The notes under the pieces were generated by a model. It saw nothing but the letters and a program-made list of their open reading frames with translations. It searched no databases and was not told the DNA's origin. A program made the translations under genes and the position numbers. Positions 53,932-55,033 of a stretch of 55,033 nucleotides of DNA are shown piece after piece; positions within the stretch are counted from its first letter, which is position 1, and the number at the start of each line of letters is the position of its first letter. Source of the stretch: an uncultured bacterium (GTDB lineage Bacteria > Pseudomonadota > Gammaproteobacteria > Burkholderiales > CAIKXV01); NCBI GenBank assembly GCA_903873475.1, contig CAIQON010000331.1, forward strand, positions 1-55,033, written 5' to 3'.

Positions 53932-55033
53932 GCGGCGCGATGTTCGATGCCGCCGCAGGCAACACCCGGAACGGCGGTGCCGGGCGCTGGGGCACACGCA
54001 TGGCTGCGCGCATCGATGCCGTCGGCCCCGCCGCGGTGGCGGGCCTCGCCTTCGCGGCGCCGGTGTCCACCGCGCTGGCCAACGTGATGCTCGCGCTGGT
54101 GTTCGCCTGCTGGCTTGCCGGTGGCCGCTACCGCGAGAAGCTGCGCTGCTTCATCGACAGCCCGGTCGCATTCGCCGCGCTGCTGCTGTTCGCCTGGCTC
54201 GCGCTGAGCCTCGCCTGGGCTGGCGGCTTCGGACCCGGCCAGCGCGAGTTCCTGCACAAGTACGCGGACCTGCTGCTGGTGTCGGTGTTCCTGTGGTTCC
54301 TGCTCGACCCGCGCCACCGGGCGCACGCGCTGGCCGGCTTCGCCGCCGCGATGCTGCTGACGCTCGCGCTGTCGTATGCGGCGGCCGCCGGACTGCTGTC
54401 CCCGGCCGACTGGCTGCGCGCGAAACCGGGCAACGCGGTCGTGTTCAAGCTGCACATCACCCACGGGCTGCTGATGGCCCTGGCGACCCTGCTGTTCGCG
54501 CTCTACGCGGCCGAGGCAGCCACCGCCGGCCGCCGCCTGGTGGCCTCGGCATGGGCGATCGTATGCCTGCTGGCGCTGGTCAACGTGCTGTTCATGGTGC
54601 AGGGGCGTACCGGATACGTCGTGCTGGCCGCATTCATCGTGCTCGTGTTCGCGCTGCGCGCCGGATGGCGTGGCCTGGCCATCGCCGGCGTGCTGGTCTG
54701 CGTGGCGGCCACGGCGATCTACCAGGGATACCAGCCGTTGCGCCAGCGAATCGACCTCGGGATGAGTGAACTTTCGAAATGGAACCCGGCCACCCCGGCC
54801 CATGACGACAACTCGGTGGGTCGAAGGCTCGAATTCCTCTCCGAAGGCCTGGCCCTCGTGCGCGAACAGCCGCTGCTCGGTCAAGGGCTGGGGAGCTTCG
54901 CGGCGGCCTACCGCCGACAGATCGAAGGCAGCGGAAAGGAACCCACCAGCAACCCGCACAACGAGGCCCTGCTGCTGGCCGTGCAGGCAGGCATTCCCGC
55001 GGTGCTGCTGTACCTGTACCTGCTGGGGTGCAC
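53928..55033 (+). CDS. O-antigen ligase/polymerase family membrane protein, 3' end cut by window
   Basis: At least 368 codons are present, with no stop before the window ends. About nine or more hydrophobic segments precede a large periplasmic loop starting near residue 270. The loop contains QPLLGQGLGSFAAAYRRQ and the SNPHNEALLL motif, the signature of the Wzy_C/WaaL family. The protein either joins O-antigen to the lipid A-core or polymerises repeat units; the visible part does not separate these roles. The GTG start overlaps the methyltransferase stop (GTGA). Confidence 0.85.
   Translation, partial: MSGAMFDAAAGNTRNGGAGRWGTRMAARIDAVGPAAVAGLAFAAPVSTALANVMLALVFACWLAGGRYREKLRCFIDSPVAFAALLLFAWLALSLAWAGGFGPGQREFLHKYADLLLVSVFLWFLLDPRHRAHALAGFAAAMLLTLALSYAAAAGLLSPADWLRAKPGNAVVFKLHITHGLLMALATLLFALYAAEAATAGRRLVASAWAIVCLLALVNVLFMVQGRTGYVVLAAFIVLVFALRAGWRGLAIAGVLVCVAATAIYQGYQPLRQRIDLGMSELSKWNPATPAHDDNSVGRRLEFLSEGLALVREQPLLGQGLGSFAAAYRRQIEGSGKEPTSNPHNEALLLAVQAGIPAVLLYLYLLGC

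Overview
The window reads as chromosomal DNA of a Gram-negative, high-G+C betaproteobacterium, most likely Burkholderiales. Evidence for this is lipopolysaccharide core genes (waaA, waaC), three orphan TctC/Bug-type periplasmic receptors, a TcuAB-type dehydrogenase pair and uniformly GC-rich codon use. The assignment rests on gene content only; no 16S or other marker gene is present.

Region 1-2753 looks like the distal end of a decayed genomic island. It holds IS5-family ends and a transposase stub, an IS91-family remnant, and an intact two-gene unit (cytoplasmic NlpC/P60 peptidase plus a small exported four-cysteine protein). It stops exactly at a 45-nt 3' fragment of tRNA-Phe (2754-2798), the expected scar of integration at a tRNA gene, followed by the native terminator.

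Region 2880-17264 is ordinary chromosome with a catabolic flavour: a ModA-like binding protein, enoyl-CoA hydratase, Bug receptor and class III CoA-transferase operon, a small methyltransferase, a Doc-type toxin-antitoxin pair, tcuA-tcuB, glucarate dehydratase, two more Bug receptors, an isochorismatase-family hydrolase, a 188-aa protein faintly resembling Cas6f/Csy4, and an exported protein of unknown function.

Region 17313-55033 is a lipopolysaccharide/O-antigen locus. waaA-waaC run leftward; from 19847 everything runs rightward, mostly with 4-nt start/stop overlaps. Modules: UDP-sugar 4-epimerase plus UDP-HexNAc dehydrogenase; rfbBACD for dTDP-L-rhamnose; rfbFG plus a C-methyltransferase, a second RfbC-like epimerase, an NAD(P)-dependent reductase/epimerase, a second C-methyltransferase-like enzyme and a CmcI-like methyltransferase, probably for a branched CDP-6-deoxyhexose; an AT-richer cassette with the Wzx flippase, a glycosyltransferase and a methyltransferase; two AsnB-type amidotransferases among glycosyltransferases and methyltransferases; a WbjBCD/FnlABC set for UDP-L-FucNAc; a WecA/WbpL-like initiating transferase; a WbpM-like dehydratase; and an O-antigen ligase/polymerase family protein cut by the window end. 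Together they suggest a Wzx/Wzy-type O-polysaccharide rich in amino-, amidated uronic and methyl-branched sugars.
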